Source: an uncultured Chloroflexota bacterium
GTDB lineage: Bacteria > Chloroflexota > Anaerolineae > Aggregatilineales > Phototrophicaceae
NCBI GenBank assembly: GCA_903864435.1
Contig: CAIPFY010000110.1
Location: forward strand, 1-34,362
DNA length: 34,362 bases
Direction: 5' to 3'
The stretch's first letter is position 1; every line of letters starts with the position of its first letter. The notes below the pieces were generated by a model that was not told the DNA's origin, made no database searches, and saw nothing but the letters and a program-made list of their open reading frames with translations. Shown here piece by piece: positions 23,755 to 31,566 of the stretch. Position numbers and translations under genes: made by a program.

Positions 23755-24017
23755 TATAAATCTCCTTATTGATCGCTGATGCGAAGCATCAAACTTTTGA
23801 GATAGGCGTTGCGAATTTCCCTCAAATAAGGGAAGAATCTCATAACCTATAATTAATATTGCAGATTTTCCCTAAACATGCAAGCGATTACGGGGAAAAT
23901 CACCGGTAATTGTTAGGATTTTGTCAATATTTCTCCCGTAAGCCCTTTTTCTTACGCCGTGACGCTTGAAAATAACGATCGGTGTAAGAGGACGTATTTT
24001 CCCCGCAAAGGTTGTCT

Positions 24018-24803
24018 ATGCAGCGCGAACGATTGAATTGGCTGAATTACCGCGACTGGCAGACGGGCATGAGCAGCGCCGAAGGTGAATTGCGCGTGCT
24101 GCCGGAGGTGTGGAGTCCGCAGTTACAGAATGCGCGTCCGGTGGTGGTGCTGCTGCCGCCCACCTATGGTGACGGCAAGCGCCGCTACCCCACCCTGTAT
24201 ATGCACGACGGGCAAAACCTGTTTGACCGGGCGACGGGCTTCGCGGGGCAAGAGTGGGGCGTGGACGAAACGCTGACACAGTTAGCCGCCGAGGGCCACG
24301 AGGCCATCGTGGTCGGTGTGTGGAATACGCCGCTGCGCTTCCCCGAATACAACCCGTTCCCGCACTATGAAGCCGGACGCGGCGCGGATTATCTGGCGTT
24401 CTTGGCGGATACGCTCAAGCCACAAATTGACAGCGCCTTCCGTACCCTGCCGGACGCGGCGCACACGGGCATCATGGGGTCGTCTATGGGCGGCTTGATT
24501 AGCCTATACGGGTTCTTTCACCGTGCCGACACATTCGGCTTTGCCGGCGTGATGAGTCCTTCGGTGTGGGTGGGCGGCGGCTCGATCTACCCGTATGTCA
24601 GCGACCGGACGCACCGCGCCGGACGATTGTATCTGGACAACGGCACCCGCGAGAGCAGCGCCCGCAAACTGCACGCAACCCTGCTGGCGCGGGGCTGGCG
24701 CGATGGTCAGGATATGCGCTACGTGGTGGAACCGGAGGCCGAACACAACGAAGCGGCGTGGGCGCGGCGGCTGCCGGACGCGCTGCGTTTCCTGCTGGGA
24801 TAA
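24018..24803 (+). CDS. Esterase D-family alpha/beta hydrolase
   Basis: 261-aa carboxylesterase-like hydrolase (putative esterase, PF00756-type). Landmarks are the strand VVVLLPPTYGDG, YPTLYMHDGQNLFD, the oxyanion/nucleophile elbow GSSMGGLIS with catalytic serine in its centre, and a C-terminal EAEHNEAAW carrying the likely catalytic histidine. No signal peptide is present. The ATG at 24018 lies 6 nt after AAAGG; a TTG at 24012 abuts that site and is unlikely. Related enzymes include enterochelin-esterase-like and acyl-transfer proteins; the substrate is unknown. Confidence 0.87.
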   Translation: MQRERLNWLNYRDWQTGMSSAEGELRVLPEVWSPQLQNARPVVVLLPPTYGDGKRRYPTLYMHDGQNLFDRATGFAGQEWGVDETLTQLAAEGHEAIVVGVWNTPLRFPEYNPFPHYEAGRGADYLAFLADTLKPQIDSAFRTLPDAAHTGIMGSSMGGLISLYGFFHRADTFGFAGVMSPSVWVGGGSIYPYVSDRTHRAGRLYLDNGTRESSARKLHATLLARGWRDGQDMRYVVEPEAEHNEAAWARRLPDALRFLLG

Positions 24804-24867
24804 CCCGCGAAAGGCGAATCGCTGCTATGCTCCTCAATCAGGGTTGTCCTATTGAAGGAGAGGCACC

Positions 24868-24927
24868 ATGCCCCATTACCTCTGCGTCACCTGCGGCGCA
24901 CAGTACCCCGAATCCGATCAGCTGTGA
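24868..24927 (+). pseudogene. N-terminal stub of a zinc-knuckle MBL-fold hydrolase gene
   Basis: A 19-codon frame with an excellent GAAGGAG site 8 nt upstream reads MPHYLCVTCGAQYPESDQL and stops. The start MxxYxCVTCGxQYxES is that of metallo-beta-lactamase-fold hydrolases with an N-terminal zinc knuckle, which continue with CPIC and about 250 more residues. Nothing of the remainder exists here: the frame ends where the minus-strand RHH-MazF gene ends (24918). Likely a gene truncated by insertion or deletion. Confidence 0.55.
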
Positions 24928-25442
24928 AAAAATGACCGCTGGAGGAACTGCATCCCCGCCAAAATCTGGCTCACCCGCTGGTCGCTTAACCTCCCGATAT
25001 AGGCGCCAAGCTGCGTTTTAGCGACGGTAGACACTTTCGAGACTTCCACGACGCTCTGCTTGGGCAAATTGGCCTCACCCATGTCCAGCACCACATTCCC
25101 CGGCAAACGGGCGCGCTCGATATTCGAGGTCATAGCACAGGTCACGACTGTCGGGATGCGGCTGTGATTCAAAAGATCGTCCTGAATGACCACATGCGGA
25201 TGGGGAATGCCCGCTGCGGTGTCCTCTGGATTTTCAAGCAGCACCCAGTAGACGCCGCCTCGATGGATGGCGGCGGTATCCCGTTCCTCAGCCGGCATTG
25301 GATCGGAATAGCGGTTGAGGAACTGCTCAAGCGCCGTCCGAACCACCTGATTCCGGGAGATATGGAGGCGCTCGGCTACCGCTTGCGCTTGCTGGTGCAG
25401 CGCCTTGGGGAGCGTGATAGACGTTCTGATCGTTTCAGCCAT
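24918..25442 (-). CDS. Fused ribbon-helix-helix antitoxin / MazF-PemK toxin
   Basis: 174-aa single polypeptide combining both halves of a type II toxin-antitoxin system. Residues 1-46 (RTSITLPKALHQQAQAVAERL, SRNQVVRTALEQFL) are a ribbon-helix-helix DNA-binding domain. Residues about 60-168 are a MazF/PemK-like ribonuclease (HRGGVYWVLLENP, PHPHVVIQDDLLN, CAMTSN, LPKQSVVEVSKVSTV, IGRLSDQRVSQILAGMQFL), with R61 and the T105-S106 region at the expected active site. An internal ATG (25296-25298, M49) just before the toxin part could allow separate toxin translation. It starts 32 nt after pth and overlaps the metallo-hydrolase stub at its end. Confidence 0.83.
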   Translation of the reverse strand: MAETIRTSITLPKALHQQAQAVAERLHISRNQVVRTALEQFLNRYSDPMPAEERDTAAIHRGGVYWVLLENPEDTAAGIPHPHVVIQDDLLNHSRIPTVVTCAMTSNIERARLPGNVVLDMGEANLPKQSVVEVSKVSTVAKTQLGAYIGRLSDQRVSQILAGMQFLQRSFFHS

Positions 25443-25474
25443 GTGGCGACACTTTCATCAACGGCGGCGCGGCA

Positions 25475-26059
25475 TCAGGGTGCCTCAATGCTACTGTTGT
25501 GGCGCGTCATCGCCAGTTCGATGCCTTCGGTCAGCCACGTTTCGACAGCACCGGCGGCGCGGTCAATCACCTGCGCGGCGAGGATGGCTTCGTCGCCTTT
25601 GAACGCGCCTAGCACGTAATCTTTGGCGGCCATCTTCCCCGGCGGGCGGCTGATGCCGAAGCGCAAGCGGCTGAAGTCCTGCGTACTGAGGTGCTGGATG
25701 ACGCTCTTAATCCCGTTCTGCCCACCCGCGCTGCCGGATTGACGCAGGCGCACCGTCCCCAACGGCAGGTCGAGATCGTCACAGATGACCAGCAAATTCG
25801 GCAGGTCAACCTTATAGAAATCCATCAGTGAGCGCACCGCCTCCCCGCTGAGGTTCATGTAGGTCTGCGGCTTGGCGAGGATCACTTTGCGCCCGCGAAT
25901 CAGGCCGGTAGCCGCCAGCGCCTTGCGTTCTTTTTTGCCGAACACTAGCCCGAAACGGCGGGCGAGTTCGTCCGCCACCCGGAAGCCGACATTGTGGCGG
26001 GTGTCCTCATATTCGCTGCCGGGGTTGCCCAGCCCAACGATCAAATACCAGTCGGTCAT
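25475..26059 (-). CDS. pth: Peptidyl-tRNA hydrolase
   Basis: 194-aa enzyme recycling peptidyl-tRNAs released from stalled ribosomes. It shows LIVGLGNPGSEYEDTRHNVGF (catalytic His in RHNVG), LAKPQTYMNLSGEAV, VICDDLDLPLGTVRLRQSGSAGGQNGIKSVI and RLRFGISRP. The ATG at 26059 (MTDWYLIVGLGNPG) follows AGGAT by 5 nt; the longer frame to 26230 would prepend 57 unrelated residues. It lies directly upstream of the RHH-MazF fusion on the same strand, so the toxin gene may be co-transcribed. Confidence 0.95.
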   Translation of the reverse strand: MTDWYLIVGLGNPGSEYEDTRHNVGFRVADELARRFGLVFGKKERKALAATGLIRGRKVILAKPQTYMNLSGEAVRSLMDFYKVDLPNLLVICDDLDLPLGTVRLRQSGSAGGQNGIKSVIQHLSTQDFSRLRFGISRPPGKMAAKDYVLGAFKGDEAILAAQVIDRAAGAVETWLTEGIELAMTRHNSSIEAP

Positions 26060-26175
26060 GCTATCCTGCGCCTCTCTGCTGCCCATCGGCGGCGAAGTAT
26101 AGCACGACCCGCCGCTAATGCTGAGTCGAGATTTGACTTGCAAAAACACACTGTATTCCAGCGAAAGGGGATACC

Positions 26176-26275
26176 ATGAGCAAAGACTTCTTGACCGGCT
26201 TTGATACCTCGCGGGTTCGTTTATCAGCACAGCGGCGTGGTGCCGGACATCATGACGCTCTCGAAAGGCATATCG
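26176..26275 (+). pseudogene. Frameshifted fragment of a class III aminotransferase
   Basis: A short stretch encodes the active-site segment of an acetylornithine/GABA-type aminotransferase across two frames: DFLTGFDTSR (26185-26214, resembling DEVQTGFGRTG) and, one frame over, GFVYQHSGVVPDIMTLSKGI (26213-26272), where the lysine of TLSKG aligns with the PLP lysine. No N- or C-terminal domains remain. The 5' end has an AAAGGGGA ribosome-binding site and ATG (26176), giving a 44-codon frame that is probably not functional. Confidence 0.6.
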
Positions 26276-26332
26276 GCGCGACCCTCGTCAAAGAGGAAGT
26301 CGCGGCCTGACGCGGTTGGAAGCCTAACCCGC

Positions 26333-26386
26333 AACCTCACCCCGCTGCGCCCTTTCCGTGCGGAGAAGGGACTGAGGGGTGAGGTT
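26333..26386. repeat. 54-bp palindromic repeat element
   Basis: Perfect 11-bp ends AACCTCACCCC (26333-26343) and GGGGTGAGGTT (26376-26386) enclose a second dyad (CCCTTTCC with GGAGAAGGG). It shares the CCTCACCCC and GACTGAGGGG core with the element at 7280-7420, so both likely belong to one dispersed family. Confidence 0.65.
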
Positions 26387-26388
26387 CT

Positions 26389-28332
26389 TTACGCCAATTC
26401 GCGGTCTGAATTGAATTGCGTTTCATACAGGTGCGCGTACAGGCCGCCCTGCGCCAGCAGATCGGCATGGGTGCCGTGTTCCACCACCCGCCCGCGATCC
26501 AGCACCAGAATCTGATCGGCAGCCAGAATCGTGCTCAAACGGTGGGCGATGACGATGCTGGTGCGCCCTGCCATCACCGTCTTGAGCGCATCCTGAATTA
26601 GCGCCTCCGACTGGCTATCGAGGTGGCTGGTGGCTTCGTCCAGCACCAGAATGCGCGGGTTCTTGAGGATGACGCGGGCGAGAGCGATGCGCTGCTTCTC
26701 GCCGCCACTCAGCCGGTAGCCGCGTTCGCCCACCACCGTATCGTACCCCGCCGGCATCCCCATGATGAAGTCGTGAATATTGGCGGCGCGGGCGGCGGCC
26801 TCCAGTTCGGCCTGTGTCGCATCGGCGCGGGCATAGAGCAGGTTGGTGCGAATCGTGTCGTGGAACAGGTGCGTTTCCTGCGTCACCATGCCAATCTGCG
26901 CCGCCAGCGAGTCCAGCGTGATATCGCGCAGGTCGCGCCCGTCCAGCCGGATTTGCCCTTCGGTGGGATCGTACAGGCGCGGAATCAGGTAGGTGAGCGT
27001 GGTCTTGCCGGCACCGCTGGGGCCGACCAGCGCGGTCAACTGCCCCGGCTGAATGGTGAACGACACTTCTTCCAGCGCCGTTTCCCGCGCCTGATGGCTG
27101 ATGGCGGGTTTCTCCGTCTTGCCGCTGGCCGGCTTGCTGCTGCCGGAAAGTGAAGTCATCACATTATCCATACGCCCCGGACGGTTCACCGCCGAAAGCA
27201 GGTTTTCCTCTTTGACCTCGTAGCGGAACGAAACATGGTCGAAGATCAGTTCGCCGCGCACCTTATCCACCACCTGCGCGTTCGGGCGGTCAGCGATTTC
27301 TAGCGGCAGGTCAACCACTTCAAACACGCGCTCGAAGCTCACCATCGAAGTCGCAAAATCCACCGGCGCATTGGTCAACGCTTGCAGCGGCCCGTATAAC
27401 TGTGTGAGGTATGAGCCGAAGGCCACAATCGTGCCGACGGTGAACACGCCATCCAGCACTAGATGACCGCCTACCCAGTAAACCAGCGCCGTGCCGACCA
27501 CGCTCACCATGCCGATGACCACGAAGAAGCGACTGCCCCACACGGCCTGCGCGATGCCCGCGTCGCGCACATCGGCGGCGCGCCCCTCGAACCGCTGCAC
27601 CTCGTCGTTGCCGCGCCCGAACAGCTTGACCAGCAGCGCCCCGCTGATGTTGAGCGTTTCGTTCATCATGGCGTTCATCTGCGCGTTGTTTTCCATCTGC
27701 GTGCGAGCAATGTCACGCAGACGGCCACCCAACCGCCGCGCCGCGATGATAAAGAACGGCAGCACCATAATCCCCAGCACGGTCAACCGCCATTCCATCG
27801 TGAGCATGATCGCCAGTGTAGCGATGACCGTGATGATGTTGGTGATGATGTCCACAATCGTCGTGCCGATTGCCCGCTGCGCCCCCACCACATCATTGTT
27901 CAGGCGGCTCATCAGTTCGCCGGTTTTGGTGTTGGTGAAGAAGCGGATGGACATCCGCTGCATGTGTTCAAACAGGCTGACGCGCAAATCGTAGATCACG
28001 CCTTCGCCAATGTTGGAGTTCACTTTGCGCTGATACACACGGATCAGGCCGGTGAGGACGGGCAGCGCCACCAGCCCCAACGCCAGCACGTTCAAACGCC
28101 CCACATCCCCGGTGGGTAGCGCGTTGTCAATCAGGTCGCGGAAGATTAGCGGGTTGAGCAAGCCTAGCGCGGTGGTGACGAGAATCGTCAGCAGCAGCAT
28201 GATAATCTGCCCCTGATACGGACGGGCATAGCCGAGGACGCGCTTGAGCAGCGCCCGACTGACTTTCTTCTGACGGCCTTCGTCGTCACCCCAGATGTAC
28301 ATTCCCCAACCGCCGCCACCGCCGTGTAGCAT
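26389..28332 (-). CDS. ABC exporter half-transporter (MsbA/MDR-like)
   Basis: About 647 aa with an N-terminal six-helix membrane domain and a C-terminal ATPase, working as a homodimer or heterodimer to export lipids or drugs. Motifs: Walker A GPSGAGKTT, signature LSGGEKQR, Walker B ILVLDEAT, switch IAHRLST. The N-terminus is Gly-rich. A 45-residue polar insert (NRPGRMDNVMTSLSGSSKPAS onward) interrupts the ATPase between the A-loop strand VSFRYEV and ALEEVSF. The ATG at 28332 is preferred because AAGGGGA lies 6 nt upstream; in-frame ATGs up to 28389 lack such a site. Confidence 0.92.
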   Translation of the reverse strand: MLHGGGGGWGMYIWGDDEGRQKKVSRALLKRVLGYARPYQGQIIMLLLTILVTTALGLLNPLIFRDLIDNALPTGDVGRLNVLALGLVALPVLTGLIRVYQRKVNSNIGEGVIYDLRVSLFEHMQRMSIRFFTNTKTGELMSRLNNDVVGAQRAIGTTIVDIITNIITVIATLAIMLTMEWRLTVLGIMVLPFFIIAARRLGGRLRDIARTQMENNAQMNAMMNETLNISGALLVKLFGRGNDEVQRFEGRAADVRDAGIAQAVWGSRFFVVIGMVSVVGTALVYWVGGHLVLDGVFTVGTIVAFGSYLTQLYGPLQALTNAPVDFATSMVSFERVFEVVDLPLEIADRPNAQVVDKVRGELIFDHVSFRYEVKEENLLSAVNRPGRMDNVMTSLSGSSKPASGKTEKPAISHQARETALEEVSFTIQPGQLTALVGPSGAGKTTLTYLIPRLYDPTEGQIRLDGRDLRDITLDSLAAQIGMVTQETHLFHDTIRTNLLYARADATQAELEAAARAANIHDFIMGMPAGYDTVVGERGYRLSGGEKQRIALARVILKNPRILVLDEATSHLDSQSEALIQDALKTVMAGRTSIVIAHRLSTILAADQILVLDRGRVVEHGTHADLLAQGGLYAHLYETQFNSDRELA

Positions 28333-28432
28333 AGCTTTCCCCTTGGCCTGTCGTCGAGCCATTCTGTCGTATTGCATGACGTTCAGCATAGCGCAGACCA
28401 GTGCGGTTGCCTACTGCACGAAGGGTTAGGGC

Positions 28433-29380
28433 TTATTGCCCGATGCCGATGTGGATTAGCGGGAAATGCGCCATCTGCGTCAACGGCACCGGAACACAGC
28501 CGCCCGGTTGTTGACCACAGGCCAGCGCCAGCGCGAACAGGTCAGGCGTGCCGCTAGTGTCGGCCTGAAAGAGTACGCGGGATGAGTCGGGCGACCAGCG
28601 CAACCCTGCCGCCGCGTTCGGCGCTGTTCCTAGCAACAGCGGGTTATGCTGCACACAATCGTCCCCCTCCAAACAGGCGGCAGGCAGCGCATACACGGCC
28701 TGCGAACCGCCGCGATCTGACAGGAACGCAATCCACGCGCCATCCGGCGACCACGCCGGGTACAAATCAGTCCCCGGCAGTCCGGTGAGCCGCAACCGTG
28801 CGCAGTCCGGCGCACAGACCACGCGCTGCGCGTAAATATCGGCGGGGTCGCCCGTCCCGCCTGCCGTGTACAGCAGCGTCAGGCCGTCAGGCGACCATGC
28901 CGGTGAACCATGCCCGCCCTGCTCATGCGTGATCGGCTGTATCTCACCACTGGAAAGTGTGAGGATGGCAATCTCGGTGTGATCGCTGCCAGAGGCGAAG
29001 GCCACCTGCGTACCATCCGGCGACCATGCCGGCAGGGCGTTGTAGGCGCGGTTGTCGGTCAGGCGGCGCGTCTGACCGGTGAACACATCCCTCCAGTACA
29101 GATCGAAGTTCACATCCCCCCACGCGCTGTAGATCAATGCGCTGCCGTCCGACGCGAGCGCAGGCAGCCCTTCGGTGCGCGTCAGCCGCAGCAAAGGCGC
29201 GGCTAACCCCCGCTGTACATCCACCAGATAAATGTCCCCGAACAGATGCCGTTCGCGTTTGAGCGTCGTCCAGTCAGCCTGCGGCAAACCGCGCCCGACC
29301 AGTGTGGCAAGCAGCAGCAGCGTCAGCATAACCACGCCAAGCCGCACGGCGGAGGTGAGTAGGATTTTGTTAAGAGTCAT
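28433..29380 (-). CDS. Membrane-anchored TolB-like beta-propeller protein
   Basis: 315-aa protein with an N-terminal hydrophobic helix (about 10-28, signal anchor) and an extracytoplasmic propeller. Repeated blades carry the TolB/PD40 motif: ALPAWSPDGTQVAFA, SPAWSPDGLTLLYT, YPAWSPDGAWIAFLSDR and LRWSPDSSRVLFQ. Two cysteine-rich insertions (CAPDCARL, CLEGDDCVQH) may form disulfides. There is no Tol-Pal partner, as expected outside Proteobacteria; the ligand is unknown. It lies 43 nt upstream of the ABC exporter ORF limit on the same strand and could be co-transcribed with it. Confidence 0.82.
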   Translation of the reverse strand: MTLNKILLTSAVRLGVVMLTLLLLATLVGRGLPQADWTTLKRERHLFGDIYLVDVQRGLAAPLLRLTRTEGLPALASDGSALIYSAWGDVNFDLYWRDVFTGQTRRLTDNRAYNALPAWSPDGTQVAFASGSDHTEIAILTLSSGEIQPITHEQGGHGSPAWSPDGLTLLYTAGGTGDPADIYAQRVVCAPDCARLRLTGLPGTDLYPAWSPDGAWIAFLSDRGGSQAVYALPAACLEGDDCVQHNPLLLGTAPNAAAGLRWSPDSSRVLFQADTSGTPDLFALALACGQQPGGCVPVPLTQMAHFPLIHIGIGQ

Positions 29381-29481
29381 TTACGTTTTTTATAATTGGG
29401 GTGCAAGGTTATTGCAAGGTTGAGAATATCAAATAAGATGTAACAAACCTGTGACAAACACGATACAATCTAAATTATATC

Positions 29482-30165
29482 ATGCGATCTCATCACCGTC
29501 GGCTTTCCGTGTATAATCGTCGTCATCGTTCAGCAACGACTGTTCTGAATATTATTCTGCTAGGCGTGGTTATGGGCATGGCTTACCTGATGCTGGATAT
29601 GGCGCGAACCCGTCCCACCGTCGGGGTGGCAACGGTTGCGCCGTCGCCTACTGCCATGCGCACCATCATCCATACCCCTTCGCCGCAGCCCACCGTCAGC
29701 ATGACGCGCACCCCTATCCAGATGCCGCTGACTTCCCTGCTGGAAACCGTGCTAATCGTGCCGACTGCCGGGGTGAACAGCCCGATTGTGGAAGTGTACG
29801 TGGGCGATACAAGCTGGGATGTGAGCGATCTGGGCAACCATGTCGGTCATTTGCAGGGAACCGCGTCATGGGATGACCCCCTCGGAAACATCGGATTGGC
29901 CGGTCATGTGGAACGCGCCGACGGCACGAAAGGCGTGTTCGCCAATCTGGGCGACGTACAGGTAGGCGATCCGATCATCGTCAAACGCGGCGGTCAGCAG
30001 TGGAACTATGTCATCCGCAACCTGAATCGGGTAGACCCGAACGATATCAGCGTTCTTTACCCCGACGATCATAGCCAGATCACGCTCATCACCTGCGATG
30101 ATTACGACCTGATGAACAACACCTACCGCGAGCGATTGGTGGTTGTGGCTGAACGAGTGACGTAA
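29482..30165 (+). CDS. Sortase family transpeptidase
   Basis: 227-aa membrane-anchored sortase. It has a basic N-terminus, one transmembrane helix (about 21-39), a Pro/Thr-rich stalk (about 44-85) and a sortase barrel. The catalytic triad is visible: H142 (LAGHVERADG), C205 (TLITCDDYD) and R218 (YRERLVVVAE). It cleaves a C-terminal sorting motif and joins the protein to a nucleophile, or cross-links subunits. The class is not clear (D/E/F-like). There is no ribosome-binding site before ATG 29482; a TACAAT (29464-29469) lies only about 12 nt upstream, so a nearly leaderless mRNA is possible. Next gene after 5 nt. Confidence 0.87.
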   Translation: MRSHHRRLSVYNRRHRSATTVLNIILLGVVMGMAYLMLDMARTRPTVGVATVAPSPTAMRTIIHTPSPQPTVSMTRTPIQMPLTSLLETVLIVPTAGVNSPIVEVYVGDTSWDVSDLGNHVGHLQGTASWDDPLGNIGLAGHVERADGTKGVFANLGDVQVGDPIIVKRGGQQWNYVIRNLNRVDPNDISVLYPDDHSQITLITCDDYDLMNNTYRERLVVVAERVT

Positions 30166-30170
30166 CCTCG

Positions 30171-30836
30171 ATGGATGCGTCGTGGACTCGCCGCCTGTTT
30201 AGCCCGTTGTGGACGGTGCCGCCGCTGGTGGATTTCACCGTACAAGCGCCGTTGGCGGATTGCTCGCGCCGCATCGCAGAAGCAGCACGCCCCAGTTTGA
30301 ACCGCCTGCACCTGCGTAACCTGTTCGCAGATGGCCGCCGCTACTATCTAAACCCCTCGCCGCAGGGGTTCCACATGACCAGCAACAGCAAAATCCCTTG
30401 GAGACGCGCCCGCACCACGCAAGCCGCTGTCCTCAGCGCCGAACTGATCCCAACCGGCGACTCCTCCACGCGCATCCGGTTGCACTCCCGCATGAAAGTG
30501 TTCTACTTCCTCGATACCTTCATCGTCCCCGGTTTCATGGCCTCGATTCTGGTTTTCGTACCGATCCACCCGCTGCTGATTGCCCTGTTCATCGCGGTGC
30601 TGTTCGGCTTATCATGGGTCGGCCACCGTCTGACGGCGGCGCTGCAAGTGGCAGACATGATCTACTTCATCCGCAAGGCGTTGGAAGAAGTGACGCCGGG
30701 TGTTTCGGGCGCACTGGGCGCAGGCACGGAGGATGTGGTCAGTCCGGGCGACTTCCGGCAGGCGTGGGAACGGTTTTACAACGAACACCAGAATGAGCGA
30801 GAACGTGACGACGACAGCGATTTGGAAGCAGATTAA
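30171..30836 (+). CDS. Predicted membrane protein of unknown function
   Basis: 221 aa, not recognised. Residues 1-105 are polar and probably form a cytoplasmic alpha/beta domain (FTVQAPLADCSRRI, LRNLFADGRRYYLNPS, RTTQAAVLSAELIPTG, TRIRLHSRMKV). Two adjacent transmembrane helices follow (about 112-131 and 133-151), with a proline between them, suggesting a hairpin. The tail (about 152-221) is cytoplasmic and ends in an acidic run (RERDDDSDLEAD). It starts 5 nt after the sortase stop and overlaps the GNAT gene by 44 nt, so the three are a tight operon; a functional link to the sortase is only suggested by that. Confidence 0.75.
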   Translation: MDASWTRRLFSPLWTVPPLVDFTVQAPLADCSRRIAEAARPSLNRLHLRNLFADGRRYYLNPSPQGFHMTSNSKIPWRRARTTQAAVLSAELIPTGDSSTRIRLHSRMKVFYFLDTFIVPGFMASILVFVPIHPLLIALFIAVLFGLSWVGHRLTAALQVADMIYFIRKALEEVTPGVSGALGAGTEDVVSPGDFRQAWERFYNEHQNERERDDDSDLEAD

Positions 30837-31566
30837 CCACCTCGAAGCCATTTCGATGACCGCGCTCCCCGCACAGCGCACCGCCTATCTGGGCGGGTGG
30901 GTGTTACGCTTCTCAGCGGGCTTTACACGGCGCGGCAACGCGGTTCACCCGCTGTACGGAATGCCGGATGATCTGCTCGGCGCGGTTGTGGCCTGCGAAA
31001 CGCGCTACGCCGCGCATGGCCTCCCTACCATTTTCAAACTCACGCCAGCCGTCCCGCCCGCACTGGAGGCACTACTGCGCGAACGCGGCTATGCGCAAGA
31101 AGCCGGTGCGAGTGTGCAGGTTGCATCCGTGCGCGGTGTCACGGCGGTAGAGGGGCTGGAAATCGCACCGGCGCTAACCGAAGAATGGTTGGCAGCCTAT
31201 TTCCGCCTGAATGAGCGACCGCTGGCCTACCTACCCATCATGCGCGATATGCTCACGCGCATCCCGTGTCCGGCGGGGTTCGCGGCGCTGCGCCATGACG
31301 GGCGAATCGCCGCGTTAGGGTTGGGCGTGGCGGATGGCGACCATGTGGGGCTGTTCGACATCGCCACCGACCCGACGCTGCGGCGGCAAGGGTTGGGGCG
31401 GCAGCTGGTGCATGGCATCCTGCACTGGGGCGCGGCGGCGGGCGCGGCGCAAGCCTATCTGCAAGTGCTGCCGACCAACACCCCCGCGCTGAATCTCTAC
31501 GCGCAGTTGGGCTTTGCCGAAGTGTACCCCTACACCTACTTCACCCGCCCCAACGCGCCCCTATAG
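30793..31566 (+). CDS. GNAT family N-acetyltransferase
   Basis: 257-aa acetyl-CoA-dependent acyltransferase. The N-terminal half (LGGWVLRFSAGFTRRGNAVHPL) matches a subgroup with a long extra N-terminal domain. The C-terminal GNAT fold shows FDIATDPTLRRQGLGRQLVHGIL, with the acetyl-CoA pyrophosphate loop RRQGLG, and NTPALNLYAQLGFAEVYPYTYF. The ATG at 30793 (MSENVTTTAIW) is chosen; the frame extends upstream to 30700 only within the previous gene. The acceptor substrate is unknown. The last 6 nt overlap the convergent PLP-enzyme gene. Confidence 0.88.
   Translation: MSENVTTTAIWKQINHLEAISMTALPAQRTAYLGGWVLRFSAGFTRRGNAVHPLYGMPDDLLGAVVACETRYAAHGLPTIFKLTPAVPPALEALLRERGYAQEAGASVQVASVRGVTAVEGLEIAPALTEEWLAAYFRLNERPLAYLPIMRDMLTRIPCPAGFAALRHDGRIAALGLGVADGDHVGLFDIATDPTLRRQGLGRQLVHGILHWGAAAGAAQAYLQVLPTNTPALNLYAQLGFAEVYPYTYFTRPNAPL

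Noticed and set aside
26623-28119. Plus-strand frames opposite the ABC exporter
   Set aside because: They overlap all conserved ABC motifs on the minus strand and have no family features.
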